Positions 23,916 to 34,976 are shown, counted from the stretch's first letter. The stretch is DNA of 64,000 bases from Echinostoma caproni (GCA_900618425.1 UZAN01040886.1:1-64000), one strand, 5' to 3'. Numbers and translations are program-made. The notes: generated from the sequence alone by a model not told the origin.

Positions 23916-24452
23916 ACCAACGCTTATCGTAACCATCGAAAATTCATTTGCACCAACCTTTGCCAGGGAAAACGAGCAAAAGATGATAATTAGTCTAATT
24001 CGTGCGAACTTAAGTGGACATTGACTTTTTTCATCCTCTTTGATTGATTCAAGCTGCACACTCACTGGGGGTACGTATGTGATGGAATAAAGGAAAAACA
24101 CAGTCGTTAGAACAAACAGAAGAAAAATACTGCAAACTGTTACCATTGTTTTAATCTCCCCAGTCTGCTATTTATACAATAGAGTTTTGACAACTATAGT
24201 GGTTCAACGGAGAACAATGCAGAGAAGAAGGCTGGGGTGATATCGTTTCAAGAATCAGCACCATGAAAACTTGACTGATTACGTCAGAAACAAAACACTG
24301 GATAACGCAACTTGATTAGTATCGCCCTGCTGAATATCAAGAGCGTGGAACTCCTACGTACTAGCGGCTAAATCGACATGGGTGGGTCAATAGTGTGTCT
24401 ATAGGTGACCCTAGATTTCTCTTATCAGATTGGCCTCTAAGACTGTGCTGCG
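23916..24452. other. Unassigned stretch downstream of the gag relic
   Basis: No pol domain could be found on the minus strand here, although it is where the pol gene of the LTR element should lie. Confidence 0.45.
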
Positions 24453-25079
24453 TCATTGATTATACCAACCACTTTCTGTAACGGATTGACGTCCAGTGAT
24501 AGAGTGACGCACAGAAAACGAACCCCCAAGTCCAGGCAAATAGAGCACGAGTTCGGTAATCCACGTTTGTCTCGAAATGACGTATAAAAGTCCAATATTC
24601 CCCAGGGTCACTATTAAAATGAATGAGCTCCAACTTGGGAGTTCCAGTCCGTGGATGGCTGCTGGCTGTGCTGAAACACCAACGTCATCTCGCCATGGAC
24701 CTTCTGGAAATATTTTCCCTTGACGAGTAGTTAGTTTACATTTACCGACGTAGTTCCGGATTCTCTGGATTCTTTCGCTATCTGAATGGAGCGATTCGTC
24801 CTCCGATTCTTCATGGAGAGCTAGCCGGGCTACTTCTATCTGTTTCTGGCCTTCTATCATCAATGTTTTCTTCCGCAATGCTAACTCCTCTTCTAAGATC
24901 AACGCCAGTAGTGCATGTTCGTGTCTCAATTAGGTCCTAATTGCGGCTGAACATGTAGCACTAGCATGCGAAGTTACAGTACGTTAGAAGCCACTACATG
25001 ATTTAGAACCAGAGGTGACTTGGTTGACTTGATCTATGGCAGGATATCTATCGGTGGGGTGACTTCTTGTAATTGGCAT
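24453..25079 (-). pseudogene. LTR-retrotransposon gag pseudogene (BEL/Pao-like)
   Basis: An ATG at 25079 opens with MPITRSHPTD and stays in one frame for 209 codons, broken by two TAA stops. It includes HALLALILEEELALRKKTL and IEVARLALHEESEDESLHSD, a charged helix with heptad character, then SERIQRIRNYV. Near 24.62 kb the homology shifts frame: HFNSDPGEYWTFIRHFETNV is read in a second frame. Charged N-terminal helix plus F-x-x-DP-x-x-YW-x-F-x-x-x-FE is the gag pattern of BEL/Pao and related elements. Gag would form the particle around the element RNA. No protease or RT follows, so the element is truncated. The superfamily call is an inference. Confidence 0.7.
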
Positions 25080-25299
25080 TTTGTTCAAGTTTCACGTACC
25101 AAGGACGACTGCAACCGCGAAGAAGGAGTGGCAGCGACCATCTGCGGATACACGGCGGGATGGATACCTCGACCAAATTCGATTTCAATAGTGCTGGGCA
25201 GGCTGAGCAGGTAACTAAAGCCGGTAGCAATACACGTCCAACTAGTGTACTGGCAAACTTGAGTAGTGTACCGCAACTTCAGGTTAACTGGTAGATCAT

Positions 25300-27431
25300 A
25301 TGTGAAGCAGAATAGTCATCGAAGATAACACAAAGAAAAAACTTTTTTCAGAATGTGAATTTATTTTTCGGGGTTTACAAAATGCATTCACAGAGGGAAC
25401 TTATTCGGTGTCGCCAACGGGGAGAGAGACCAAGTGTGTTTTAGTTCTTGTGACAAGCGTCACGATTCCTGGCTGCTGAGAGTGTCTCACTTTACTTAAG
25501 CTGTGTGTTGGGTGAATGTCGTCTGACTCTAAATTATTGTTGAACCTTCTTCGACCAATATGTTCAAGCGAAATAATGACAAAAATATCATGTGAACAGC
25601 AGTTTGTAGGAAGACCGTTAAGAGTGATCTTCAGTATGGCATGGAGTCACAAGTTGAAATAATGCTTTCAGGGAACCAGTCTAACGTAGACTTGATACTA
25701 AAAGAGCAGCGCAAAACTGGGAATAACAATGAAAAGATAATGATAAAAAGATAGGAAATTATGCAGATTTCGTATTTTATCCTATACACCTTTAATGTCG
25801 TTGCAGTGATTTCAGAGGGGGTCACGAACATTGGTCATAATTGCAGCATTCTCGTCATTATTCTCGAATTTTAGGGTTGATGTGACGTTTATAGCTTCCT
25901 GGGCCATAGCTAGGCACTTGGAAAGGGTCAGTTGGGTTCAAGTGCTTGACATCATATCCCTTTTCACATCTTTTTCCCAGACCTTCAAGTCACTCCCAGA
26001 GATTTCAGACGGAGGTCTTTGTGGAACGCAGGAGACAGGCATGTCTAGTGTATTCAAAATATCGGAGGCTCTGTTGTGATACCTTTTAAGTTAGATGCCT
26101 GTTATCGGTACTAAAGGAACGCATTGGACCTCATCACCACCAGCAACAACAACAATGTTTCGAAGACGGCTAAGATCAAATACGCTGAGAGCACACCCAA
26201 TGCGTAACGGTTAGGCCTTACATACGTCTCTTCAAAGAGAGGCGGCTGCTGCATCGACGCTAGAGACACCTCAAGATTGCGAGTAAGTTATAGATGATCT
26301 GGTTTGATTGTGAATTTAATCATAAACATTAAAAATACGAACTATTTATAATCTGCTGTCCCAAGCATTTTTGCCATCAATCAATTTTCAGGTTATGGCA
26401 TTGTAGCGGAAGATGTTATCAAACGAATTATCACAGATTTTAAAACGCTTATTTCATTTTCAACCGGTAACATCGAAATGGAATAAATTATATTTTTAAA
26501 ACATGTTTCATCAAGTGCAAAATTCAGTTAAACACCTTGCATCAGCTGGATTTCTTTTGTGTCCTGAGACCAGCCAGACGTTATAGTCACTATCATCGTT
26601 CCACTCGTCAGATGAAAATATACCTTAATGCTTTATATAGAGAACCCATAAAAAAATCATTTGTTAGAGTAATGTTTGATGCAATCCGATGTATTCGTCG
26701 ATCGCATTATACAACCATTGTAAACAGGATTTCGAAGAAACGGTTTTGTCCAAGTGACTTGGGTTTTGATTTGGTAAATACATGTGATCAGCTTCGAAAG
26801 TCCATATTTCCAGCTTACATGATATCAGCAAACGAATAGAAATGTTTAAAGAATAGTTTTATTTGATAGAGGGACATTGACCATAAATTACTATTTACGA
26901 ACTAATTGTAAACGCCCTTGCTTTCTTTCAGTGTAAAGAATCATTGCTTGCAACTAGTCTTTCTCAAACGTGAAGGCTTATAATTTCCTTCCCATGATAC
27001 ATTTCACTTGGATGTTACACGAGGTCCGACACTTGTTTCAATCCAAAAGAACACATTACGAACATTAGAATATGTTTTTCAGGCATCCGTGGTCATGTCT
27101 GTATATAGCACTGAATATGATCAACGATACAAGAAAGTGGGATGTTGCATTACAAGCCTGTTCGTTGAGACCCTCGTTAGGACCGATGAACGCTCCATAT
27201 TCAGATGTCTGTAGTTTGTAATTCAGTCTCTCCCATAGGTAATCCAATTCATTTTATTTGTTGATAACATTATTTACTTAAAAAACGTCTACAAATCTGT
27301 CCTGAAAACTCACGGTGATACGTCATCTAAACGCGCGACTCCATTCAATTTCATAAACACATACTTGTTTGATTTGTGAAAGCGCGTTGTTCTTCAAAAT
27401 ATGGGCCTGCTTCGTAAACAGTTTCGTTAGA
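25300..27431. other. Unassigned stretch
   Basis: The most gene-like piece is a basic open frame at 26537-26839 (+) that lacks an ATG at its 5' end; it could be a terminal exon but has no recognisable domain. 25320-25620 may include LTR sequence of the gag element, unproven. Confidence 0.4.
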
Positions 27432-27530
27432 ATTGCGAGTTCGCCGACCCAACTGAGAGTGAAAACTGGGACCTCACAGATAGAACGCATGCATTCTATC
27501 CACTTGATTGCCGGGCAACCATGTTGCATA
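27432..27530 (-). mobile_element. Hammerhead SINE, head fragment
   Basis: The minus strand gives the tRNA-like part only: GGTTGCCCGGCAATCAAGTG, then GCATGCGTTCTATCTGTGAG, GTCCCAGTTTTCACTC and GTTGGGTCGGCGAACTCGC. This matches the corresponding part of copies at 13.8 and 16.6 kb. No ribozyme core remains. Confidence 0.6.
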
Positions 27531-27921
27531 TGCACAACCACAACCGAGCTTCGTGAGCTTAACGCAAGTGTCGCGGATAGCACATCTCGAGAAAGATAGA
27601 CTCAACCAAATCGAAAAAGATGCCCAATGCTACGAAATCTTTCCTTTCACGCTTTCACATCGTACACTGCATAGGTAAATCAGACCACTAATCACTCTCG
27701 TATAATGCGAGGATGCTATGAACCTCAGAATTTGAATAATTAATTTCCGTTTTAAGCATTTCACTTCAAGGATCTGAAAAGATGTGACGAGCATGGAAAA
27801 TGGTGCAACGAGGATAAGAACTTATGTGACGAAGCTGAGTGACAAAAAGGGAAACTGTATGCATCAGATGGTTAACATTGGTATCGTAGACAGTATGCTC
27901 TCAATCCAGGGATTACGGGGG

Positions 27922-28374
27922 AAATGTAATTTCGGTTAGCTAGCAAGTGAAACCAAACTTGATACCACTATTCAGTTGAAATACTGCTACTTCTTTCATC
28001 GTATCCTTGTACAGTTGACAAACGTCTTGTCACGTGTCTTTCAGTACCAGAAATGTGGATGTACGTATATTGCATTTGGTTCAAAAGAAGCGGCGTTATT
28101 CGAGGAAACCCGGGCCCCAATGGAATTTACTCATTACGTTATTGAGGGCCTAAAGTGAGTTCACTCATGCAATGAGACATGCCGACATTCACGCCTGTGC
28201 AGATTTATCGATCACACATGACGTAATTCACTTCCTTATCCGGTCGACCGAGGTCAAATAACGCCGGGTCTGCTCATTCACTCACTGGATCAACGATCAA
28301 GGACATAATGGTCTTGGGCGAAAGGGGGACGAACCTTTCAAACACCATCCCGCTGAAACTTTCAACGTTGTAAA
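27922..28374 (+). repeat. 453-bp block, plus copy of a near-perfect inverted pair
   Basis: This block is the reverse complement of 41811-42263. Compared base by base, I find a single difference over 453 bp (G here, A in the complement of the other copy). Identity ends abruptly on both sides. To the left the two loci remain homologous but clearly diverged (for example GAAGCTGAGTGAC is shared while the rest differs with indels); to the right I see no similarity. The block contains a candidate exon, listed next. No terminal inverted repeats, tRNA boxes or target duplications were found. Confidence 0.95.
28045..28154 (+). CDS. Candidate 110-bp internal exon of unknown gene
   Basis: The exon is bounded by a good acceptor (GTGTCTTTCAG before 28045) and a consensus donor (AAA|GTGAGT at 28155). 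It is open throughout and encodes YQKCGCTYIAFGSKEAALFE and then FTHYVIEGL near the end. The upstream sequence stays open in the same frame to 27976, so a longer unspliced frame of 60 codons is the alternative. I do not recognise the protein. Because the flanking non-coding part of the block is equally identical between copies, the sequence identity says nothing about selection on the exon. Confidence 0.35.
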
Positions 28375-28524
28375 GACAGCGACTGAGGATTTGTTTCGAT
28401 TATAGGATGAGTTCGTCATGTAAATGAGGTGTGAGCTGCGAAGCTAGGAAGCAATGGACAGCTGCTCCGATCTGGTTCGACCATGGTTCAACCAAGTTCG
28501 ATCTAAAACTGAGTAAATGGATTC

Positions 28525-28570
28525 GCAGCGTTCATGAGACCCAACCAGGTTGAAACGTTTGTAGAATGCT
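28525..28570 (+). ncRNA. Degenerate hammerhead core, tandem unit 1
   Basis: TTCATGAGACCCAACCAGG followed by TTGAAAC keeps stem II as GACC/GGTT and the GAAAC box, but CTGATGA has become TTCATGA and the stem III and cleavage region is altered. Cleavage is unlikely. Confidence 0.6.
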
Positions 28571-28879
28571 TGTGAGCCTTTTGGCTCACGCCTCATTTAC
28601 ACAACGAATCCATCCTTGAATCAAATCACAGCCTCCATTCCTATCATAAAGGCAGTTAGTTAGGCTGTAGAATTCCCCAAACGCGTCATAAACCTGGGGG
28701 CTAGTGCTGAGATGACCGAAGTGCAATAGTCGCAGCAAGCTCACAAAAATGGGTTGGGCTATATCGTGTGTATTAAAAATGAGACTCGGTCTGATCAGCT
28801 TCCCAGTGGCCGAGTGCGCAGTATGTTTTGTTTTGCCAGTGAGGTTCCGAGTTCCATCCGCAGTCGGATTGATTGATTC

Positions 28880-28926
28880 GCAGCACTAATGAGAACGAAA
28901 CAGGTGGAAACGTGTATCCAGTGTTC
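28880..28926 (+). ncRNA. Degenerate hammerhead core, tandem unit 2
   Basis: CTAATGAGAACGAAACAGG followed by TGGAAAC corresponds to the core with CTAATGA in place of CTGATGA and a weakened stem II. CCAGTG of stem I is still present downstream. Confidence 0.6.
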
Positions 28927-28995
28927 GCCAACTTTTCTGCGCATGCGTCGTTTACATGATGAATTTGTCTTGTAGTTTTTCGGTAACCCACCCAA

Positions 28996-29349
28996 AACAC
29001 ACCTTTTGTCTATGGAAAAGTCAGTTCAGTTCGACTAGACGGGGTTTTGATCGAATCAACTCAATCATTGTTGCGTGACGGCTGTAGTCCATATCACTTT
29101 GCGGTGTTCTCTTTAGAATGCGATTGGTTAGATGTACCTAATACTACAACGTGTTACGGCGGATTCACTTGAAAGCACAACGGTTTAACTTGAGTTTGAA
29201 AAGGTTTGCTATATGATCCTAGATCACGGGTCACTGCAGGTGTGTCGCCAAATGAAGAACTCTGAGGTAGTTATCGAATTTGACTACGAGCCATATAATA
29301 CATAACATACTATCGAACCAGACGACAGTGAAGCTGCTAACTACAAACT
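28996..29349. other. Unassigned stretch
   Basis: Nothing recognised. Confidence 0.4.
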
Positions 29350-29442
29350 TTGGGTGGCGGTGGCGGGGTTTGAACCTCGAACAATAGGGTCCAAAGTACG
29401 TCGGTGACAGCGGCTACACTAATGGGCCACCACCAACACTTG
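29350..29442 (-). mobile_element. SINE family 2, head fragment
   Basis: Minus strand: GGTGGCCCATTAGTGTAGCC (A-box region), GAGGTTCAAACCCC (B-box) and CGCCACCGCCACCC. The 3' half of the family is absent. Confidence 0.65.
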
Positions 29443-31485
29443 CTTCTGGGCCATGCTAAGGCTTTTAACTTAGTTGATAAAAGCACCATTTTGACATTTT
29501 GATCGCCACATCCCCAGAACTGGACACGCGACTATTTTACTGACCAACGCCATGTCAAGTGCTTTAATGGCATCACGTCTATGTAAATTATAATCCATTT
29601 TGGAGAGCAGTTTTATTCCTTTCTCTTTTCTCCCATTAGATTAGGATTTTACCACTCAACCCATCTCTCTTCCTAATTCAGAATGCCAACGACATAGTGG
29701 TTGGGGGTTCATCCAACAACAACTATTTCACCACCTCCCCGTACGATGCATCACAAGTTCCACTCCTGAATCTTCTGGTGGTGTAAACTTTCCTTAAGCT
29801 CAGCCTAATGCATTTCAGTTTTAATTTCCTTTGTTCGTGGGGCGTTTGCACATTACGAATTCCCTTGTACCAACATCCTTAATAACGATTGAAGTGTTAA
29901 AAAGGTAACAGCTTTTCAAATACCTTGAATGTTTTCTGTCTACTGACCTCAAAAAGCCCTACCATGTGCGACAAACAATTCTGGAAGTTAGTTAGCTGAA
30001 AATTTCCAGCTCACACCTTCGACATCTAAGGTTGTAGTTATCTTTTTCCATATTTGTTTTCTCATGCCTTTCCGGTTTTCCGTTCCTCTGTTACCTTCCC
30101 GTGTCTGTTGTCCCAGGATTTTGTATCGATAGGACGCTCTTTAAAGAGAATCTCTAGATTTTTCGCCAATGCCTTGAGGCATGTGACCGTCTATGTGATT
30201 TAATCCGGTCTGATGCACCATATATCCACCCGATTTTCTCTCGCTCCCTGCAATAAACATTTATGCACCTGCACAACAGCTTTTCACAACTCTGTTATAT
30301 TTTATTTTCGTTGTTCACTGGTGTCCAGAGGACGACCATCAAATGAACTGAGGCGCAATCTCGAGTAATGCTAAAGTTGCTACGTCCAATACACGTTCCC
30401 ACTCTTCATTACCATTACATTATTACAGAATATCATATTTCTAAATCCCTTTCATTTGAATGGACGCCAAATCAAAATTGCGAACGCTTTTTCACTGAAA
30501 ACTGTGTCCATAATAAACTAATAAAGTGTTTTGGATTTGGCTTGACATGAAAATTTCGTCATTATAGAAGTGCCGTTTCTCTTTGATCTGCATTTTATGC
30601 TAGTGGCTAGCGGTTTTTCGATCAACTGTCAAAAAAGATAGAGCATAACTGTNNNNNNNTGTCATGATCTGCCTTGAATACTGAGTAGCCTCTCACATGG
30701 AATCGCCAAAGTTTCTCGTGCATAATGTTTAGTCTGAAGTGTTTGAAAAGACTATTTTTCGTACCCCTTATCACTCGCACCTCGCTCACTGGATTCTGGG
30801 CCCTTTGGCCCCTCCGGCCCCATAACTGTAGTACCCAAAGGAAAACCCCGAAAACCGCTCATGAATGTGTGTCAATATCCCTTAAAGACTACAGGTTGGT
30901 CGGTCCGGCCAACCGGAGACCACCTACTGCGCCTAGAGGGACTTTTGAACATTATTGGTAGCCGCCACAATGACCTTCGGTCGGATCTTCCCCTAAGACG
31001 ACAGTGTAAAACCGAGACAACATTGTTTTCGATGTCCGACACTCGATTGTATTCATACATGTCACCTCAAATGACACGGTTCCCACAGTGCGAGCGTACA
31101 TCCCTTATGAACCGATGTGGGTTTCACGTGGTGCACGTGTTTGTTGACGTATACACGCACACAAGCAGAGAATGAGGGATTGTGTGCGGATCAGTCGGTG
31201 GGTTGCTGAACGCAACATGAACTGTCATGCGAGCGCACTGTGGGAATACAAATTTTCCTTTCTTCTTAACAAGTGAAACCGGCTTCCATTGGACAAGGCC
31301 ACCTGTGGTTAACCTGACAGTAGGCTGCATGAAGTGAATAGTGGCCACCCACTAAACTAGCAGCAGTTAGTTTATCAAACAGCCTAGTCAAAGAGCGTAC
31401 GGGTTATTTTTCTTTCTAATAACTTGAGGATAGTTGTGGAATTCACACTCCTGACGAACTATTCTTCTGAACATCTAGGTTGATG
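29443..31485. other. Unassigned stretch with a 7-N gap
   Basis: 30653-30659 is a short gap. The minus-strand frame at 31124-31348 lies downstream of the gypsy integrase and could be its 3' end or LTR, but no motif supports this. Confidence 0.4.
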
Positions 31486-31489
31486 TTTA

Positions 31490-33510
31490 GTTGATGTTTA
31501 TCAAATTTGGACGGACTTTGTCTCCCCTTCTGTTTCTCCAAAAGCCCGTCAAATTTGCCAACCATTTGCATACTAGCCTGCCAGAGAATATTACGAAATC
31601 GGGAAAATGGAACAATAGACTGTGGTAGTATAAGCTCTCACCGTGACTTTAACAGAGAGCCTTTAGCCGTGTCAACAAATCATTTTACTTGATGGCTCGA
31701 TTGCGGGTGATACACTGGAGTACGAAAATGAGAAGTGTTATTTGACTCACAGAACACAACCATTTGTGAGGGAGTAAACTGTTGGCCGTTATCTGAAGCC
31801 AGATCTTCCGGAGTAGGCAAACGGGGATTTTAATAAATGCAGACTTAGTTACAACAATTATCGAGAAAACATCAGCCAGTTTGGATGTGCATCAAACATT
31901 TTTAGGTAATATATACCTTCAACTGGGCCAGGAACATCAAAGTGAATGCGCGATCAGGGTATAGGCACAGGCCGCCATAAATGAATTTTGGTCATGGTAA
32001 GTTCAAAAGCTAGAGGACAGCACTCACTCAGTCACGTCTCGTTCATACAATTCAAGCCAAGTCAAGTCAGTAGTAGCTTTGTGCATCCGAATTGGTGAAT
32101 TTTCATCATTTTCATTATATTTATGGATTCAAATTTACAAAATCATAGATAATGAAACTGAAAGCAGTCGATTCTGTTTGTCAATGAAGCAAGTGATTGC
32201 GCAATTTCGTGGAAGTTTTCTCCATGTCACCAAGTAGACGTGCTAGATATGGCAAAATAGAATCAAGATTAGAAGCGGTAAGTGTAAATCAAAGTTTAAC
32301 TTTTGAGCGTGTGGATGATGTAGATATAGCCTTTGAAAATTCGTTGTGTAAGTGGTAAGTGGTGGTAAATGTCTGAAAGTATTTTGGCAGTGAAATTTTC
32401 CCATGCTTGTAAGTGTCTGTCTGTTATAGAATTACACACTCTATCTCTGTTTCTGCTTCCAGATTCGGTCACTCAAGGAGAAATGCGCGAGGCAGAGAGG
32501 TTGAAGAACCAGATACTACCGTGAACCTAACACTCCCCTGTCAATTTGACCCCTCACTGACCTAAATGTATATCCCCGAATGGCCCCTTTTTGACTCCCG
32601 GTTGTACATTGTTGTGAACACGTGCGAGAAACATTTTCCTCCCTACATTGCCTTCTTCCTGTTCCCAATCCGAGGGTATTCTTGGTTTGTCAAGGCACTG
32701 GTGGATGGTTACTGCTGGACTAACTCCTGGTCCTCTCTTTTGAGACAGGCTACTCCACATGCGGTTGGTATCTTTTCTGCCCAGTTTACCGCCGTTTAGT
32801 TTGGAAAACAAATCATCCCGAACAAGCAACGGATACAGATCTGTTTGGAGGCACTGATTGAACACTGTTGAAAAATCGGCACATATTTATATGATCCCGT
32901 TGGCCTTCCTGACTACACTGATCAGTGCAGCCCATGCTGAATGGTGACCCGGACTTACTCCCAAATTTTCCAGCCAGGTCTGCTCACAGTTGCCAAACTG
33001 TATTCATGCATAAGCTACAGGCCGTTTTGGACAAAATGTTTCTCCGGTGCCGGAAGGTGCATGTGAAAATGCCTTTATTTTACAAAACCAATCGAGACCA
33101 GCAGAAAACACGATGAGGTAGTCAGTTTTAAATTTGAGTTGGGAACACTCATAATTGTTTGGTTTTGTAACACACCATCCATTATTTGACTTTTTATCCT
33201 TTGGGCTTGTTTTCTGAAGGTTCAAAATATTCACCGATTTTAAATGGCCACAAATCCAGTTTATCTATCCAAACTTTGACGAGCCATTTGAAATTATCAA
33301 GTTGAGATCTGTAGAATGTCCTCTTGCATCGAGGATCAAGAAATGAAAATTCGCAACTGAACTCAGCGAAACATGGTTTTTGGTTCCCGGAAGCCATCCG
33401 AGCAACATTGGTGGTTTGCTTAAAAACAAGTCTGCTCAGTGAATTCCAGGTATTAACTGAGATGACGGTCATGCCAGATTGTATATCGGCTTGAGATTTC
33501 AATTTTCGAT
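31490..33510 (-). pseudogene. Ty3/gypsy pol remnant: protease, RT, integrase
   Basis: Minus strand, in pol order. Protease region at 33.5-33.2 kb: SGMTVISVNTWNSL, TTNVARMASGNQ and FSCEFSFLD, where the active-site DTG is replaced (IQSG). RT entry at 33.15-32.76 kb: FCPKRPVAYA, then in another frame HSAWAALISVVRKANG, CADFSTVFNQCLQTDLYPL and RDDLFSKLNGGK. The RT then loses homology. Integrase at about 32.0-31.5 kb: LASDNGQQFTPSQMVVF, CESNNTSHFRTPVYHPQSS, then HQVK and a stop where Q-A-E-R-(W/F) is usual, so the last acidic residue of the DDE triad is lost. About 500 bp between RT and integrase has no RNase H and may be a replacement or insertion. The element is dead; it would have replicated through LTR-primed reverse transcription. 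Confidence 0.85.
32041..32135. repeat. Short interspersed repeat shared with 6.46-6.54 kb
   Basis: CCAAGTCAAGTCAGTAGTAG, TTTGTGCATCC and TTTTCATCATTTTCATTA resemble 6465-6540. It lies between the RT and integrase parts of the gypsy relic, where RNase H is missing. Confidence 0.45.
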
Positions 33511-33519
33511 TGCTATTGT

Positions 33520-33762
33520 TTAGGCGAGTATATTTTCGGCTTTCATGAAAAAGGTTTTATGAGCTGTGATGTCGGGTGTTGGCAGTATCAAAAGGTTTTG
33601 GTTTATGGCGATAGTGATAGGTGGTTTCTCTGTGATCAACGACATCATAGATTCCGCACTTCTGTTGCCTGTTTGCGCAAAATCGACGGAAATGCCACTG
33701 TTCACAGAGCAAACATGCGGTGTGAGGTCTGCTATGCAGTCTTTCAAATGTGATTTATGCAT
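33520..33762 (-). other. Open frame upstream of the gypsy protease, unassigned
   Basis: An 80-codon frame directly 5' of the gypsy protease on the same strand. It could be gag-derived by position, but it has no zinc knuckle or other gag mark that I can see. Confidence 0.3.
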
Positions 33763-33949
33763 TCACTTCCATAACTGGTAGATCTTTGTTTTACTGTATC
33801 ATTTCATTATGATATTAATTATTTTGACGTTAGTACTCATCGGTAACTTGTTGTAACGTTAGTTCTGTGTAACGTTTCCAGTTTGGATATGCAAATGCCA
33901 CTTTTGGCCACTTTCAGTTAAAAATGTACACTGTTCATCAAGTGGAGTG

Positions 33950-33990
33950 AAATAATAATATCAATAATGATAATAATAATATTAAAAATA
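33950..33990. repeat. AAT-rich simple repeat ending a LINE
   Basis: Interrupted AAT/AATA units at the 3' end of the minus-strand LINE, comparable to the tract at 7854-7890. Confidence 0.85.
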
Positions 33991-34895
33991 AAGAAAAATA
34001 CCACGAAAGGCAAAAATTGTCGGTGATATTTGCTTCGTGTACAAAACTTTGACGTAGTTCGCTTGTAAGCTGTTCCTTTTTGGCTAGGAGTCGGGTCAGG
34101 TAGAGTACAGGGTAAGTTTTATAAATGCTAACACAAGAGGATAGACGCCAAAATGAGGAGCGTGTGGACGGATGGGAACGACAAAACGGTACATCAGGGT
34201 GTAAAGAATGAAGAAGGTCATCTAAAATCTTATGGGCAAATTTAACACAAGAGCTGATGTGACCATCAAGACGTTCTGTGAATAATGAATTGATTGGGAT
34301 TAATGATGCACGATTGAATATCATCAAATCACGGCGAATTATTTTAAAAAACCGGGAAACACAACAGAGGAGGAATAGAGTAGAATGGGTAAGACGAAAG
34401 ATGACAGGACTGACTGTGTGGTTCGGAATTGCCTGAGTTTGTGTAACTGAAAAGATAGGCGTTTCATTTTTCCCATACAGTTGTAAATATATGTAAACCA
34501 ATGAAGATTGCTGTCGACGGCGACACCCATTTACCTGACTGAAGTCATTCTGGATACCGTTAAGAGTAGCAGAGTCCGTTAGAAACGAGGAGCGGAAAAG
34601 ACCGAAAATACACTCTACGCACTTAGATAGGTTAAGAGTGAGACCAGATTGGTCAGAAAACTGCTGAATGTAGGATAGATTTTCAGTAGAGGAATGAGAT
34701 TCCGAGGATGAAACTGTCTAACACAGAACAACGTCATCAGCATACTTCGGATTTGCGCAGGGGGTGTGACCGAAAGATCACTAATAAAGGTAGAAAAAAT
34801 ATACAGAGATAGAACAACACCTTAAAGAAAACCAGAATTATTGTGCAGAATATTGGCAGATCTGAAGTTTGTATGGCGATTGTGAAACGTTCAGT

Positions 34896-34976
34896 GGTCT
34901 CTGTGGGATTCGAACCCACGCATGGACACCGCCTATGCTTTGTGCGAGCACGCTCTACCAGCTGAGCTTCGAGGCC
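34896..34976 (-). other. tRNA-like unit (81 nt) of a SINE
   Basis: GGCCTCG acceptor strand, D-arm AAGCTCAGCTGGTAGAGC, a long variable-arm-like segment and a perfect T-arm GTGGG-TTCGAAT-CCCAC. The acceptor stem has mismatches and the anticodon arm is irregular, so it is taken as a SINE head and not as a working tRNA gene. Type I/II identity cannot be assigned. Confidence 0.6.

Larger units (their letters stand above)
28388..28995 (+). mobile_element. Hammerhead SINE cluster: inverted tail plus two tandem units
   Basis: 28388-28490 reads on the minus strand as a SINE tail and ribozyme 3' half. It meets, at a palindromic ACCATGGT (28482-28489), a plus-strand B-box-like part and a ribozyme core at 28525-28570. 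A tail (CCTCATTTACACAACGAATC) and a full second unit follow: leader with GCGTCATAAACCTGGGGGC, tRNA-like CCCAGTGGCCGAGTGCGCAG, and a second core at 28880-28926. The two GAAAC boxes are exactly 345 bp apart (28562 and 28907), giving the monomer length. Both cores are mutated in the CTGATGA box. Confidence 0.8.

Noticed and set aside
28181..28374. The 453-bp block as a MITE or SINE
   Set aside because: No terminal inverted repeats, no polymerase III boxes, no target duplications, and homology extends beyond it on one side.
30872..31348. Gypsy integrase C-terminus or LTR downstream of 31.5 kb
   Set aside because: The position fits but no recognisable motif, terminal TG/CA pair or repeat partner was found.
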